Assembly: GCF_013409865.1 (NCBI RefSeq)
Contig: NZ_JACCBM010000001.1
Span: forward strand, 868,001 to 932,000
Length of the DNA stretch: 64,000 nt
DNA from: Herbiconiux flava
GTDB lineage: Bacteria; Actinomycetota; Actinomycetes; Actinomycetales; Microbacteriaceae
Reading direction: 5' to 3'
The position numbers were made by a program, and so were the translations under genes. This document shows, one piece after another, positions 49,629 to 57,735 of the stretch. Under the pieces are notes generated by a model that saw only the letters and a program-made list of their open reading frames with translations, was not told the DNA's origin and made no database searches. Each line of letters begins with the position of its first letter. The first letter of the stretch is position 1.

Positions 49629-50216
49629 ATGAGCTATGACGACGCCCGCACCTCCCACCTCCGCCTGAGCCACGCCGACCGCGACGCCGCGATCGCCGCG
49701 CTCGCCCGCGCCGAGGCGGAGGGCCGCCTGACCGCCGACGAACTCGCCGAGCGCACCGCCGCCGCGGGCCGGGCGGTCGTGCGCGGCGACCTCGCCCCGC
49801 TCTTCACCGATCTCCCCGACACCGACGCCGGCCCCCTCGCCGACCCGGCCGCCCCGGCCGCACCCTCCGCTTCCGCTCCCGGTGTCGATTCCGCGCCCGC
49901 CGGGCCGCCGGCGAACCCCGCCTTCGCCCAGGCGCCCGGCTACGGCGGCCCGGGCTACGGCGCACCCGGCTACGGCGGCCCGGGTTACGGCGCCGGCTAC
50001 GATTACTCCGGTCGCAGCACCGGTCCCGCTCCCCTCGGCGGCGCGGCCGGCGTCGTGGCCGTGAGCGTCACGCCGCTGATCGCGCTCGGCCTGTTCCTGG
50101 CCTGCGGCTTCCTCATCCCGGGCGGCTTCGCCTGGTCGTGGGTCTTCTGGCTCTTCGTGCCGATCGTCGGCATCGTCGTCTGGGGCCCGGCCGGCCGCGG
50201 CCACGACCACCGCTAG
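49629..50216 (+). CDS. DUF1707 domain membrane protein
   Basis: 195 residues. Residues 8-55 are DUF1707: LRLSHADRDAAIAALARAEA, EGRLTADELAERTAAAGRAV, a helical DNA-mimic or SHOCT-like domain. A Pro/Ala/Gly/Tyr-rich linker with repeated PGYGGPGYGA follows, and two hydrophobic helices close the protein (GVVAVSVTPLIALGLFLACG, WVFWLFVPIVGIVVWG). DUF1707 proteins in actinobacteria are often membrane-linked regulators of unknown partner. Divergent from the aldo/keto reductase. Confidence 0.83.
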   Translation: MSYDDARTSHLRLSHADRDAAIAALARAEAEGRLTADELAERTAAAGRAVVRGDLAPLFTDLPDTDAGPLADPAAPAAPSASAPGVDSAPAGPPANPAFAQAPGYGGPGYGAPGYGGPGYGAGYDYSGRSTGPAPLGGAAGVVAVSVTPLIALGLFLACGFLIPGGFAWSWVFWLFVPIVGIVVWGPAGRGHDHR

Positions 50217-50260
50217 CCTCGGGAGCACCGCCCGCCGGAGTGTCGCCCACGCGCATCCGC

Positions 50261-50266
50261 TACCCT
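50261..50266 (+). promoter_or_regulatory. -10 box of leaderless promoter (NAD kinase)
   Basis: TACCCT, six bases, then ATG 50273. Confidence 0.45.
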
Positions 50267-50272
50267 CGCCGC

Positions 50273-51214
50273 ATGCCCCTCGCGACGATCGGTCTCATCC
50301 CGCACCCGAGCAAGGACGTCACGCGCTCGATCGGCCTGCTGCGGGAGTGGGACGCCGCGCATCCGGCCACGCTGATCGCCCTCGAGAGCGACGCCGGCCG
50401 GGTCGGAGACGGCATCGAGCTGGTGACCGAGGCGGCGTTCCTCGACCGCGCCGAGGCGGTGGTCGCCCTGGGCGGCGACGGCACGATGCTCGGCGCGATG
50501 CGGCTGGTGGCGGGCCACGAGCCGGCCATCCCGGTGCTCGGCGTCAACTACGGCAACCTCGGTTTCCTCGTCGAGGTCGAGCCGGCCGAGCTGCCCGAGG
50601 CGCTCGATCGGCTGGCAGCCGACGACTTCCAGCTCGAGGGCCACCACGCGCTCGAGGTCGTGGTGCGGGGTGCCGACGGGTCGACGCGCGCCGAGTCGCT
50701 CGCCTTCAACGACGTGGCGGTGGCCCGGATGCCCGGGGCCGGCGTCGTGACGGCCGACCTCCGCGTCGACGGCCGGCCCTACGGGTACTACCGGGGCGAC
50801 GCCGTGGTGGTCGCGACCAGTGCCGGCTCCACCGCCTACAACTACGCGGCCGGTGGGCCCGTGATGTCGCCGTCGCTCGTGGCGGCGGTGATCAGCCCGG
50901 TGGCTCCGATGACCGGCATCGACCGCGCCCTGGTGCTGAGCGCACGCGAGCCGATGGAGTTCGAGCTGGGCGACGGCACCCGCGGAGCCGCGGTGGAGAT
51001 CGACGGGAGGGTGGCGGCCGAGGTGTCGGCGAAGGATCTGGTGCAGGTTCGGCTGCGGGCCGACGCGGCCACGGTCATCCGTTTCGACGCCGAGCGGCAC
51101 GCGAGCCGCGGGCGGGTGAAGCTGAGCCTGCTCGACCTGCCCCTCAGACAGGACCAGCTGCTGCAGCTCGTGCCCGAGGCCGTGCGCGCCGAAGCGGCCC
51201 GCCGCCGCCGCTAG
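50273..51214 (+). CDS. NAD(+)/NADH kinase family protein
   Basis: 313 residues; phosphorylates NAD to NADP. The ATP/NAD loop VVALGGDGTMLGAMRL, the GVNYGNLGFLVEVEPAEL segment, FNDVAVARMPGAG (the family's conserved N-D/E pair) and TSAGSTAYNYAAGGPVMSPS are all intact. No gene of the DNA-repair or methyltransferase cluster that usually flanks the main actinobacterial nadK (recN, tlyA) is present, so this may be a second paralogue. ATG 50273 fits a leaderless promoter. Confidence 0.87.
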   Translation: MPLATIGLIPHPSKDVTRSIGLLREWDAAHPATLIALESDAGRVGDGIELVTEAAFLDRAEAVVALGGDGTMLGAMRLVAGHEPAIPVLGVNYGNLGFLVEVEPAELPEALDRLAADDFQLEGHHALEVVVRGADGSTRAESLAFNDVAVARMPGAGVVTADLRVDGRPYGYYRGDAVVVATSAGSTAYNYAAGGPVMSPSLVAAVISPVAPMTGIDRALVLSAREPMEFELGDGTRGAAVEIDGRVAAEVSAKDLVQVRLRADAATVIRFDAERHASRGRVKLSLLDLPLRQDQLLQLVPEAVRAEAARRRR

Positions 51215-51249
51215 GCGGTCAGAACGGCGCGATCAGAAGGGCCGAGGAG

Positions 51250-51933
51250 TCAGTCCTCGACCCCCGCCACGACCAGGATCGGCAGGTGGTCGGACTCGCC
51301 CTGCGGCAGCGTGTCGATCGAGTCGATGCGGGTGTGGGCCGAGGTCACGAAGTCGAAGTGCCCCTTGAAGTACTTGTACCGCGCGTAGGTGGGCTTGTCG
51401 CTGAAGGAGAGCAGGTAGCCCGACTCCTCCATGCGCTCGCTCAGGTTGCTGCGGAACCAGGGGTAGTTGTAGTCGCCCACCATGACGGTCGGCAGACCCG
51501 GCCCCATCACCCGCAGCGCGCCGTGCGCGGCCGCGATCTGCTTGCGTCGCAGGGAGTTCGTCGCCGTCAGTGGCGCCGCGTGGAACGAGCCCACGAGGAT
51601 CTCCTTGCCGAGCGAGTGGTCGTAGAGCTTCGCCGCGAGCAGCCGCTCGTGCGCCGGCGCCATCACGCGGTCGTGCATCGACTTGCGCAGCGCGAAGACT
51701 CGGGTGGCGCGCAGCTCGAAGCGCTCGGCGCGGAAGTAGATCGCGAGACCGAGCCGGTTCGTCTTGGTCGAGTCGGCCAGCACGAGGTGCTCGATCACCG
51801 GGGGCATGTCCTCGGTGTCGCACTCCTGCAGGCAGAGGATGTCGACGTCGTAGAGCTTCGAGAGGTCGATCAGCTCTCCGCTCGCGTGGTGCTTGCGGAG
51901 GTTGTAACTGATGATGTTCAGTTCACGTCGCAT
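51250..51933 (-). CDS. endonuclease/exonuclease/phosphatase family protein
   Basis: 227 residues of the EEP fold. LNIISYNLRKHHASGELIDL, then the metal Glu in VDILCLQECDTEDMP, GSFHAAPLTATNSLRRKQ, the catalytic VMVGDYNYPWF and the final ESDHLPILVV with Asp-His. It is a Mg-dependent phosphodiesterase or phosphatase of unknown substrate. Ribosome site AAGG lies too far from ATG 51933 to decide the start. It separates the NAD kinase from the rhamnose genes and shows no link with either. Confidence 0.85.
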   Translation of the reverse strand: MRRELNIISYNLRKHHASGELIDLSKLYDVDILCLQECDTEDMPPVIEHLVLADSTKTNRLGLAIYFRAERFELRATRVFALRKSMHDRVMAPAHERLLAAKLYDHSLGKEILVGSFHAAPLTATNSLRRKQIAAAHGALRVMGPGLPTVMVGDYNYPWFRSNLSERMEESGYLLSFSDKPTYARYKYFKGHFDFVTSAHTRIDSIDTLPQGESDHLPILVVAGVED

Positions 51934-52028
51934 GGTCGTCGGGCACGCACCTTCTGTCGCCTCAGCCGATCGGATCGGCGAACGGGTCGCCCGGCTGTGG
52001 TCACGATTCTGTCACGGCCGGACGACCT

Positions 52029-53468
52029 CTAGCCTGAGCGCCGCCCCCGAGCGGGCTCGTAGCGCACCGGGCGGAAGGTGCGTGCCACCAGGGACCGCAG
52101 CGCCTCGAGCGAGGAGTCCCCGGCGACCAGGCCCTGGGCGCGCGCCTGCACGAGCACGTTGCCGATCGCGGTCGCCTCGACCGGCCCGGCGAGCACCGGC
52201 CGCCCGGTGCGGTCGGCGGTCAGCTGGCAGAGCAGGGTGTTCTGCGACCCCCCGCCCACCACGTGGATGGCCGAGACCGTGCGCCCTGACAGGGCGGTGG
52301 CCGCCTCGATCGACTGCGCGTACGCGGCGGCGAGGCTCTCCAGGATGCTGCGCACGAACTCCGCCCGGGACTGCGGTGAGGGCATCCCCCGTGAGCCGAA
52401 CCAGTCGGCGATCCGTGCGGGCATGTCGCCCGGCGCCACGAACACGGCGTCGCCCGCTTCGAACACGGGCACCTCCGTCGTGACCGCCGCGGCCTCGGCG
52501 ATCAGCGTCGGCAGGTCGATCGGCACCCCGTCGCGCTCCCAGGTGCGCACCGACTCCGACAGCAGCCACAGCCCCGAGACGTTCTGCAGGTAGCGGATGC
52601 GCCCGTCCACCCCGCCCTCGTTGGTGAAACCGGCGAGGCGCCCCTCCTCCGAGACGACCGGATGCTCGAGCTCCACCCCCACGAGCGACCACGTCCCGCT
52701 GGAGATGTACGCGATGTCCTCGGCCGTCGACGGCACGGCCACCACCGCCGACGCGGTGTCGTGCGAACCGACCGCGCTCACCGGGAGCGACGCCGGAGCG
52801 CCGAGCTCGGCGGCGACCGCGGGCAGCAGCGTGCCGACGGTGGCACCGGGCGACACGAGGGGCGGCAGGATGCCCGCCGGCAGCCCGAGGCGCTCCACGA
52901 GTTCCGCGTCCCACGCTCCCGAGTGCACGTCGAGCAGCCCGGTCGTCGACGCGTTCGTGACCTCGGCCCGCCGCTGCCCCGTGAGCCAGAAGTTCACCAG
53001 GTCGGGCACGAGCAGCATCCCGTCGGCGAGCTCCAGGGTTCCGGATGCGCGGTCGGCGGCCAGCTGGTACAGCGTGTTGAAGGCGAGGAACTGCAGGCCG
53101 TTCGCGGCGTACAGCTCGGCGGGGGAGACGAGGGCATGGGTGGCCTCGACACCGCCGGCCGTGCGGTCGTCGCGGTAGTGGTACGGGGTGCCGAGCATCC
53201 GCTCACCTCGCAGCAGCGCGTAGTCGACCGCCCACGAGTCGACCGCGATGCTGCGGATGTCGGGCTCCTCGCGCACCGCCGACGCGAGGCCGGCGATGAC
53301 GCTGCGGTAGAGCTCGAGGATGTTCCAGTGCAGACCGTCGATCACCCGCACGGGGGTGTTCGGGAAGCGCGCGACGGGCACGAGCCGCAACTCGTCGTGC
53401 CCGACGTAGCCGAGCATCACCCGCCCGCTGGTCGCCCCGAGGTCGACCGCGGCCACCGCTGCCGTCAT
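52029..53468 (-). CDS. rhaB: rhamnulokinase
   Basis: 479-residue FGGY-family kinase that phosphorylates L-rhamnulose at C1. VAAVDLGATSGRVMLGYVGH at the start and the signature VAVPSTAEDIAYISSGTWSL and IHVVGGGSQNTLLCQLTADR are typical of RhaB. Context confirms it: the aldolase acting on its product ends nine bases upstream. A TAGGCT box ends six bases before ATG 53468 and overlaps the stop of that gene, so rhaB may also have its own leaderless transcript inside the operon. Confidence 0.93.
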   Translation of the reverse strand: MTAAVAAVDLGATSGRVMLGYVGHDELRLVPVARFPNTPVRVIDGLHWNILELYRSVIAGLASAVREEPDIRSIAVDSWAVDYALLRGERMLGTPYHYRDDRTAGGVEATHALVSPAELYAANGLQFLAFNTLYQLAADRASGTLELADGMLLVPDLVNFWLTGQRRAEVTNASTTGLLDVHSGAWDAELVERLGLPAGILPPLVSPGATVGTLLPAVAAELGAPASLPVSAVGSHDTASAVVAVPSTAEDIAYISSGTWSLVGVELEHPVVSEEGRLAGFTNEGGVDGRIRYLQNVSGLWLLSESVRTWERDGVPIDLPTLIAEAAAVTTEVPVFEAGDAVFVAPGDMPARIADWFGSRGMPSPQSRAEFVRSILESLAAAYAQSIEAATALSGRTVSAIHVVGGGSQNTLLCQLTADRTGRPVLAGPVEATAIGNVLVQARAQGLVAGDSSLEALRSLVARTFRPVRYEPARGRRSG

Positions 53469-53474
53469 GCCCGG

Positions 53475-53480
53475 AGCCTA
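53475..53480 (-). promoter_or_regulatory. -10 box of internal leaderless promoter (rhaB)
   Basis: TAGGCT, whose first three bases are the TAG stop of the upstream gene, then six bases and ATG 53468. Confidence 0.5.
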
Positions 53481-55514
53481 ACGGAGGAAGGCCGCGGCGA
53501 CGCCCGCGTCGACCGGGATGTGCAGGCCGGTGGTGTGCGTGAGGTCGCTGCCGGTGAGCACGGCGACCGCGTTGGCCACGTTCTCGGGGAGCACCTCGCG
53601 CTTCAGCAGCGTGCGCTGGGCGTAGTAGGCGCCGAGCTCCTCCTCGGGCACGCCGTAGACCGCGGCGCGCTTGGCGCCCCAGCCGCCGGCGAAGATGCCC
53701 GAGCCGCGCACGACGCCGTCGGGGTTGATGCCGTTGACCTTCACGCCGTACTCGCCGAGCTCGGCCGCCAGCAGTCGCACCTGGTGGGCCTGGTCGGCCT
53801 TCGTCGCCGAGTAGGCGATGTTGTTCGGGCCGGCGAAGACGGAGTTCTTCGACGAGATGTAGATGATGTCGCCGCCCATCTCCTGCTCGATCAGCACCCT
53901 CGCAGCCGCCTTCGAGACGAGGAAGGAGCCCTTGGCCATCACGTCGTGCTGCAGGTCCCAGTCCTTCTCGGTGGTCTCGAGCAGCGGCTTCGAGATCGAC
54001 AGGCCGGCGTTGTTCACGACGAGGTCGAGCCCGCCGAACTGCAGCAGCGCCGCCTCGATGCCGGCCTGGATCTCGGCCTCGCTGGTGACGTTCGCCTGCA
54101 CGCCGATCGCGACGTCGGTGCCGCCGAGCTCGGCGGCCGCCGCCTCGGCCTTCTCCAGGTCGAGGTCGGCGATCACGACGCAGGCGCCCTCGGCGGCGAG
54201 GCGGGTGGCGATGGCCTTGCCGATGCCGGAGGCGGCACCGGTCACGAGGGCCACCCGGGTGGCGTGCGACTTCGGCTCCGGCAGACGCTGCAGCTTGGCC
54301 TCCTCGAGCGCCCAGTACTCGATGCGGAACTTCTCGGCCTCGTCGATCGGCGCGTAGGTGCTGAGGGCCTCGGCGCCCCGCATCACGTTGATCGCGTTGA
54401 TGTAGAACTCACCGGCGACGCGGGCGGTCTGCTTGTTCGCGCCGTAGCTGAACATGCCGACGCCCGGCACCAGCACGATCGCGGGGTCGGCGCCGCGCAT
54501 GGCGGGGGAGCCCTCGACGGCGTTGCGGTCGTAGTAGGCGGCGTAGTCCTCGCGGTAGGCGGCGTGCAGCTCCTTCAGCCGGGCGATCGAGTCCTCGACG
54601 CTCGCGTCGGCGGGCAGGTCGAGCACGAGCGGCTTCACCTTCGTGCGCAGGAAGTGATCGGGGCAGCTGGTGCCCAGGGCGGCGAGGCGCGGGTGCTCGG
54701 CGGAGGCCAGGAAGTCGAGCACGACGTCGGCGTCGGTGAAGGAGCCGACCTGCGCCTTGTCGGTCGAGGCGAGGCCGCGGATGGTCGGCGCGAGCGCGGC
54801 CGCCTTGGCGCGGCGCTCGGCGGGCTCGAGGGCTCCGTAGCCGTCGAGGGCGGGGCCGAACGGCTCGGGCCGGCCGTTCGCGGCGATGTACTCGGCGGCG
54901 GTGTCGATGATCCAGAGCGAGTTGCGCTCGCTCTCCTCGCTGGTGTCGCCCCACGCGGTGATGCCGTGGCCGCCGAGGATGCAGCCGATGGCCTCGGGGT
55001 TCTCGGCCTTGATGGCGGCGATGTCGAGGCCGAGCTGGAAGCCGGGGCGGCGCCACGGCACCCAGACCACCTTGTCGCCGAAGATCGTGCGGGTGAGCTC
55101 TTCGCCGTCGGCCGCGGTGGCGATCGCGATGCCGGAGTCGGGGTGCAGGTGGTCGACGTGCGCGGCGTCGACCAGGCCGTGCATCGCCGTGTCGATCGAG
55201 GGGGCCGCGCCGCCCTTGCCGTGCAGCGTGTAGTCGAAGGCGGCGACCATCTCGTCCTCGCGGTCGACGCCGGGATAGACGTTGACGAGCGCGCGCAGAC
55301 GGTCGACGCGGAGCACCGCGAGACCCGACTCGGTCAGGGTGCCGAGATCGCCGCCCGAGCCCTTGACCCACATCAGCTCGACGTCCTCGCCCGTCACGGG
55401 GTCGACCTCGAGGCCCTTGGCGGAGGTGTTGCCGCCGGCGTAGTTGGTGTTCTTCGGGTCGGAACCGAGTCGGTTCGAGCGCGCGATCAGATCGGCGGCG
55501 GCCTGCGAGGTCAT
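53478..55514 (-). CDS. bifunctional rhamnulose-1-phosphate aldolase / lactaldehyde dehydrogenase (RhaEW type)
   Basis: 678 residues, two enzymes in one. The N-terminal class II aldolase (about 1-420) has NYAGGNTSAKGLEVDPVTGE, PSIDTAMHGLVDAAHVDHLH, and GCILGGHGITAWGDTSEESE for the metal histidines. The C-terminal SDR (about 430-678) has VALVTGAASGIGKAIATRLA, DIIYISSKNSVF and AYSATKADQAHQ with the YxxxK pair. It splits rhamnulose-1-phosphate to DHAP and lactaldehyde and oxidises the latter to lactate. ATG 55514 (GGAGC upstream) preferred to ATG 55535. Forms an operon with rhaB. Confidence 0.92.
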   Translation of the reverse strand: MTSQAAADLIARSNRLGSDPKNTNYAGGNTSAKGLEVDPVTGEDVELMWVKGSGGDLGTLTESGLAVLRVDRLRALVNVYPGVDREDEMVAAFDYTLHGKGGAAPSIDTAMHGLVDAAHVDHLHPDSGIAIATAADGEELTRTIFGDKVVWVPWRRPGFQLGLDIAAIKAENPEAIGCILGGHGITAWGDTSEESERNSLWIIDTAAEYIAANGRPEPFGPALDGYGALEPAERRAKAAALAPTIRGLASTDKAQVGSFTDADVVLDFLASAEHPRLAALGTSCPDHFLRTKVKPLVLDLPADASVEDSIARLKELHAAYREDYAAYYDRNAVEGSPAMRGADPAIVLVPGVGMFSYGANKQTARVAGEFYINAINVMRGAEALSTYAPIDEAEKFRIEYWALEEAKLQRLPEPKSHATRVALVTGAASGIGKAIATRLAAEGACVVIADLDLEKAEAAAAELGGTDVAIGVQANVTSEAEIQAGIEAALLQFGGLDLVVNNAGLSISKPLLETTEKDWDLQHDVMAKGSFLVSKAAARVLIEQEMGGDIIYISSKNSVFAGPNNIAYSATKADQAHQVRLLAAELGEYGVKVNGINPDGVVRGSGIFAGGWGAKRAAVYGVPEEELGAYYAQRTLLKREVLPENVANAVAVLTGSDLTHTTGLHIPVDAGVAAAFLR

Positions 55515-55539
55515 GGATGCTCCATCGGATGTCATGGCG

Positions 55540-55582
55540 TGTGAACTTCACAAAACATAACACCGAGCCGCGCGACGGTCAA
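55540..55582 (-). promoter_or_regulatory. rhamnose operon promoter and palindromic operator
   Basis: On the minus strand: -35 TTGACC (55582-55577), 17-base spacer, -10 TATGTT (55559-55554), then the palindrome TGTGAAcTTCACA (55552-55540) just downstream, perfectly placed for repression. The adjacent DeoR-family gene is the obvious candidate regulator. Confidence 0.8.
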
Positions 55583-55615
55583 CGGCTGCCGCAAAGGAGC
55601 GACCGGAGAGCCGCC

Positions 55616-56359
55616 TCAGCGGAGCTCGACGAGGTCGCGGAGCGGGTCGAGCCGCGCATCCGCCGGATCGAGCTCGGTGATGAGGACGGAGATGCCCGAC
55701 CACGGGATGGCCACCGCCATCGCGCGCCGGTCGAGCTTCGAGGAGTCGAGCAGCAGCACGGTCTCGCGGGCGGCGCGCACGAGCTCCCGCTTGACCTGCG
55801 CCTCCTCGATGATCGTCTCGGTGGTGCCGTGCTCGGCGTCGACGGCGCTCGCGCTGGTGAAGAATCTGTCGTAGGTGAGCATGCCGGCCGCCGCGCAGGC
55901 GATCGGGCCGACGAAGCTCTCGGTGCGGGGCTCGAGCTCGCCGCCGAGCAGCACCGCGCGCACGCCGCGCACGGTGCGGGCCCGCGCGTGGTTGTGCGCC
56001 GAGTTCGTCGCGAGCACGAGCTCGGTGGCCGGGCGCAACTGGGCGAGCAGGTGACCCGAGGTCGACGAGGCGTCGACGGCGATCGACCCGGTCGCCGGCA
56101 CGAGGTCGAGCGCCTTCTGCGCGATCGTGGTCTTGGCGGCGTCGCCCGTGCCCTGCCGCTCGGTGAACGAGCGGGCCTTCACGGTCGCGACGGCGCCCCC
56201 GCGCACCCGGCTCACGATGCCCTCGTGCTCGAGCGCCTCGAGGTCGCGGCGCACCGTCATGGTCGACACGCCGAGCGCCGAGGCCGACTCCTCCAGCCCG
56301 ATGATGCCGTGCTCCTCGAGCCGGGCCAGCAGCAGTTCGCGGCGCTCGGCCCCGATCAC
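55616..56359 (-). CDS. DeoR/GlpR family regulator
   Basis: 247 residues. HTH: RRELLLARLEEHGIIGLEES, ASALGVSTMTVRRDLEALEH, EGIVSRVRGGAV; the C-terminal sugar-phosphate isomerase-like domain shows GSIAVDASSTSGHLLAQL, RFFTSASAVDAEHGTTE and the DSSKLDRRAMAV tail. DeoR proteins are repressors released by a sugar phosphate. It stands directly upstream of the rhamnose operon on the same strand, with a palindromic operator between, so rhamnulose-1-phosphate or a related metabolite is the likely inducer. The GTG start is weakly supported. Confidence 0.88.
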   Translation of the reverse strand: MIGAERRELLLARLEEHGIIGLEESASALGVSTMTVRRDLEALEHEGIVSRVRGGAVATVKARSFTERQGTGDAAKTTIAQKALDLVPATGSIAVDASSTSGHLLAQLRPATELVLATNSAHNHARARTVRGVRAVLLGGELEPRTESFVGPIACAAAGMLTYDRFFTSASAVDAEHGTTETIIEEAQVKRELVRAARETVLLLDSSKLDRRAMAVAIPWSGISVLITELDPADARLDPLRDLVELR

Positions 56360-56392
56360 GACGCCACCCCGATCACCGCGACCACCCGGCGC

Positions 56393-57595
56393 TCACGCCC
56401 ACATGCCAGCGGGGTCGGCGAGCAGCTGCTCGAACGCGATCTCGGCCGCGCCCACGACGAGCAGGCGCGAGCGCAGCTGGGCCCGCTCGATGGTGAGCTC
56501 GTCGGCGAGCTGGGCGAACGACGCGGCGCGCACGCCGTCGACGATGCGCTCCGGATGCGCGGCGAACAGCGACCCGAGGAAGCCCCCGAGCAGGATGCGC
56601 GAGGGGTTGAAGACGCTGACGAAATCGGCCAGTGCCAGCGTCAGCACGTCGAGCTGCCGGGTGATCTCGGCTTCGACGGCCGGGTCGGAGCTGGTCAGCA
56701 GCAGCTGGTCGAACTCGTCGGCGTCGAGGTGGTCGCGCCCCATGGCGGCGAGCAGCCCCGCGAGGTGCACCTCGGTCTCGAGGCAGCCGACCCGCCCGCA
56801 GTGGCAGTCGATGCCGCTGCCGGCGACGCTGATGTGGCCGAGTTCGGCGGCGTAGCCCTGGGCTCCGCGCAGCGGCACCCCGCCGACGAGCACGCCGCCG
56901 CCGATTCCGCTGGCGCTGCCGTTGACGTAGACCAGGTCGTCGATGCCGCGGCCCGCGCCGTAGACGCTCTCGGCGATGATGCCCGCCTTCGCGTCGTTGG
57001 TGACGGTGGCGGGGTAGCCGAGCGCCTCGGTCACGAGCTCGGCGAGCGGTTCGTCGTGCCAGTCGAGGTGCGGGGCCAGGGTGACCACGCCGGTGTCGGC
57101 GCGCACCAGGCCGGGAACCGCGATGCCGACGCCCGCGATGCGGAAGGAGGTGTCGAGTTCGCTGCGCATCCCGTCGATCACGGCCTTGACGATGTTGACC
57201 GTCTCGCGCACGGTGGGCACGCCCGCGGTCTCGTAGCGGATGCGCTTGTGCACCACGCCGCCGAGCCCCACGAGGCCGATGATGATGGCGTCGGTGTCGG
57301 GGTTCACCGCGATTGCCGCGACCTGCTCGGAGGGCGTCACGGTGGGGCTCGGCCGGCCGACGCCGCCGTGCTCGGTGCTGGCCGTCTCGTGCGCGAGGCC
57401 GAGGTCGACGAGCTCGCCGACGAGGGCGGCGATGGTCGAGCGGTTGAGGCCCAGGCGCCGCGTGAGGTCGGCCCGGGTCTGCGCGCCGCCGTGGTGCAGT
57501 GTGGTCAGGATGGTCGACAGGTTGTGCCGGCGGGTCTGGTCGTTGCTGTTGCCGACGCCGGCGCTGACCGGGCGCGGGGTACCGAGGACGGACAC
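56393..57595 (-). CDS. ROK family repressor (XylR-like)
   Basis: 400 residues. N-terminal winged helix: DQTRRHNLSTILTTLHHGGA, QTRADLTRRLGLNRSTIAAL; C-terminal ROK kinase-like sugar domain with AGVGIAVPGLVRADTGVV and the zinc motif GHISVAGSGIDCHCGRVGCL. ATG-less: GTG start with GAGGAGG ribosome site. It follows the sugar ABC operon, which faces xylA, so it is most likely the xylose repressor, with sites in the 61.7-62.0 kb divergent promoter region. Confidence 0.88.
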   Translation of the reverse strand: MSVLGTPRPVSAGVGNSNDQTRRHNLSTILTTLHHGGAQTRADLTRRLGLNRSTIAALVGELVDLGLAHETASTEHGGVGRPSPTVTPSEQVAAIAVNPDTDAIIIGLVGLGGVVHKRIRYETAGVPTVRETVNIVKAVIDGMRSELDTSFRIAGVGIAVPGLVRADTGVVTLAPHLDWHDEPLAELVTEALGYPATVTNDAKAGIIAESVYGAGRGIDDLVYVNGSASGIGGGVLVGGVPLRGAQGYAAELGHISVAGSGIDCHCGRVGCLETEVHLAGLLAAMGRDHLDADEFDQLLLTSSDPAVEAEITRQLDVLTLALADFVSVFNPSRILLGGFLGSLFAAHPERIVDGVRAASFAQLADELTIERAQLRSRLLVVGAAEIAFEQLLADPAGMWA

Positions 57596-57675
57596 GGCGA
57601 CCTCCTCGGACGGCGGCGATTGGGCGGGCGGATGAGCCGGGACGGGCGGCGGACGGCCGCGGGACGGGATGCGAA

Positions 57676-57704
57676 GGGGGCGGCCGTACGCGACGACCGC
57701 CCCC
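57676..57704. terminator. hairpin behind the sugar ABC operon
   Basis: GGGGGCGG and CCGCCCCC form an 8-base GC stem with a 13-base loop, 31 bases past the mmsB stop and before the ROK gene. No clear T-run follows, so termination is probable rather than certain. Confidence 0.5.
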
Positions 57705-57735
57705 GAAGCTTAACGCCGGGTGACCGGCGCGCGCG

